In this document: positions 63,348 to 64,000 of the stretch, in pieces
Layout of the letters: the number at the start of each line of letters is the position of its first letter
How positions within the stretch are numbered: the first letter of the stretch is position 1
Assembly (NCBI GenBank): GCA_032622095.1
Contig: CP136068.1
Location: 15,605,729 to 15,669,728 of the forward strand
Source of the DNA: Siphonodentalium dalli
Taxonomy: Eukaryota > Mollusca > Scaphopoda > Gadilida > Siphonodentaliidae
Reading direction: 5' to 3'
Length of the DNA stretch: 64,000 bases
Position numbers and translations under genes: made by a program
The notes under the pieces: model-generated
Databases searched by the model: none
What the model was told of the DNA's origin: nothing
The model's input: the letters and a program-made list of their open reading frames with translations, nothing else

Positions 63348-64000
63348 TTGCTTTACATTGCTATTAAAAAAACAACAAAAAATTATTTTCTGTTAATTTT
63401 GGTAAATATTTATTATAAATTGCCAATTCTGCACGAAAAGGGTTTAAAATTGGACAATATATCCCTCTCAAAATGTATATTAACATTTCCTCTTCAATTT
63501 AGTAATATTATGGTATATAAGGACATACTTCAGTTATACAAGATGCATTAGCTAGTAAAATTGAAAAAAAAGCTAAATTTTTTTGCTTTATTTTGAGGAT
63601 TGACACTAATTTTCAGGATGCCTCATATTGGAAAAATAAACCACTACTGCTCGATATAATCCATTTTTGATTTCAGTAAGGTCTATATTTTGATAAAATA
63701 CTATAAGAAACGCTGTTATTCACACATATACATATATATAAGAAAAATTTGAATTTTACGAAATTTCACGTCTCACCATGATAAGTTGTTATTTCCATAT
63801 TTTCTTATTTTCAAATGAAAATGACCACATTTTGGACAGATTTAAAGAAGAAACGCATGGATTCGCCTGTATATAGTAAAGAAAGTGATAAATCTGGTAA
63901 TTTTCCATGGATGTCATGTACCATTAGGGGGTCAGGGGGTCTAAAGCCCCCCCTCCCCACAATTTTGAGGAGTGTTAGCCCCCCCCCTATTGGGCAAATG
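63348..64000. repeat. Right-truncated short satellite unit
   Basis: The first 653 bp of a unit, cut by the window end just after TATTGGGCAAATG. It is of the short type, because the TA-rich tract near 63725-63740 passes directly into AAGAAAAATTTG. Confidence 0.95.

Larger units (their letters stand above)
1..64000. repeat. Satellite DNA tandem array, about 0.89 kb monomer with a 1.35 kb long form
   Basis: The same sequence recurs head to tail, in one orientation, across the entire window. With ttgctttacattgctatt as unit start, successive starts lie 883-894 bp apart (short units) or 1337-1360 bp apart (long units). There are 61 complete units plus a partial unit at each end. Units are nearly identical by eye, with a few substitutions each plus homopolymer length changes. 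No unique sequence interrupts the array and neither array edge is present. Arrays of this kind are typical of eukaryotic heterochromatin such as pericentromeres or subtelomeres, but nothing here shows which. I do not recognise the monomer as a named satellite family. Confidence 0.99.

Noticed and set aside
1-64000. CRISPR-like or bacterial repeat array
   Set aside because: The repeats are about 887 bp with no short repeat-spacer alternation, and there are no cas genes or any bacterial genes.
1-64000. Ribosomal RNA, 5S, tRNA or histone gene tandem array
   Set aside because: No conserved rRNA or tRNA segments, pol III B-box or histone-coding frame could be seen in a monomer on either strand.

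Overview
The whole 64 kb window is one uninterrupted tandem satellite array. It starts and ends inside a repeat unit, so the array continues on both sides. I found no credible protein-coding gene, rRNA, tRNA, CRISPR array or other single-copy sequence. With 64 kb of near-identical head-to-tail units and a short terminal-inverted-repeat (TIR) element inside some of them, this is nuclear DNA of a eukaryote, most likely constitutive heterochromatin. An animal, perhaps an invertebrate, is a guess; nothing here fixes the taxon or the chromosomal position.

Taking the string ttgctttacattgctatt as the unit start, there are 61 complete units, a left partial unit (1-871) and a right partial unit (63348-64000). 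Units come in two sizes: 43 complete short units of about 883-894 bp and 18 long units of about 1337-1360 bp. The size difference is one precisely placed 462-bp block. It always sits at the same point, directly after a (TA)n stretch, and always has the same junctions. The block has imperfect 24-bp TIRs (20 of 24 positions match; ends GGAATCA and TGATTCC) and is flanked by TATA on both sides. The short units keep a single TATA, as expected of the empty site. I read it as a non-autonomous, MITE-like DNA transposon that inserted once into an ancestral monomer and was then copied with the satellite by unequal exchange or gene conversion.

Block by block: 872-7587 alternates short and long units (S-L dimers). 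7588-10248 is all short. 10249-14732 is a recently duplicated S-L dimer. 14733-18741 is mixed. 18742-29377 is a run of 12 short units forming a pentameric higher-order repeat of about 4,431 bp (pattern V-N-N-V-N, where V is a variant monomer defined by five linked markers). 29378-32506 is mixed. 32507-39642 contains a higher-order repeat of about 4,010 bp that includes one long unit per copy. 39643-46370 is five long units in a row. 46371-49031 is short. 49032-56649 contains a local family defined by two linked substitutions. 56650-64000 is mostly short.

Each monomer has an AT-rich left part of about 550 bp and a right part with several C-runs, a GGGGGTCAGGGGG motif and a highly length-variable G-run (6 to 18 uninterrupted Gs). 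The many short open frames are non-coding: homopolymer length changes shift the frame from unit to unit, several frames open only at TTG or GTG, and variant monomers carry in-frame stops.
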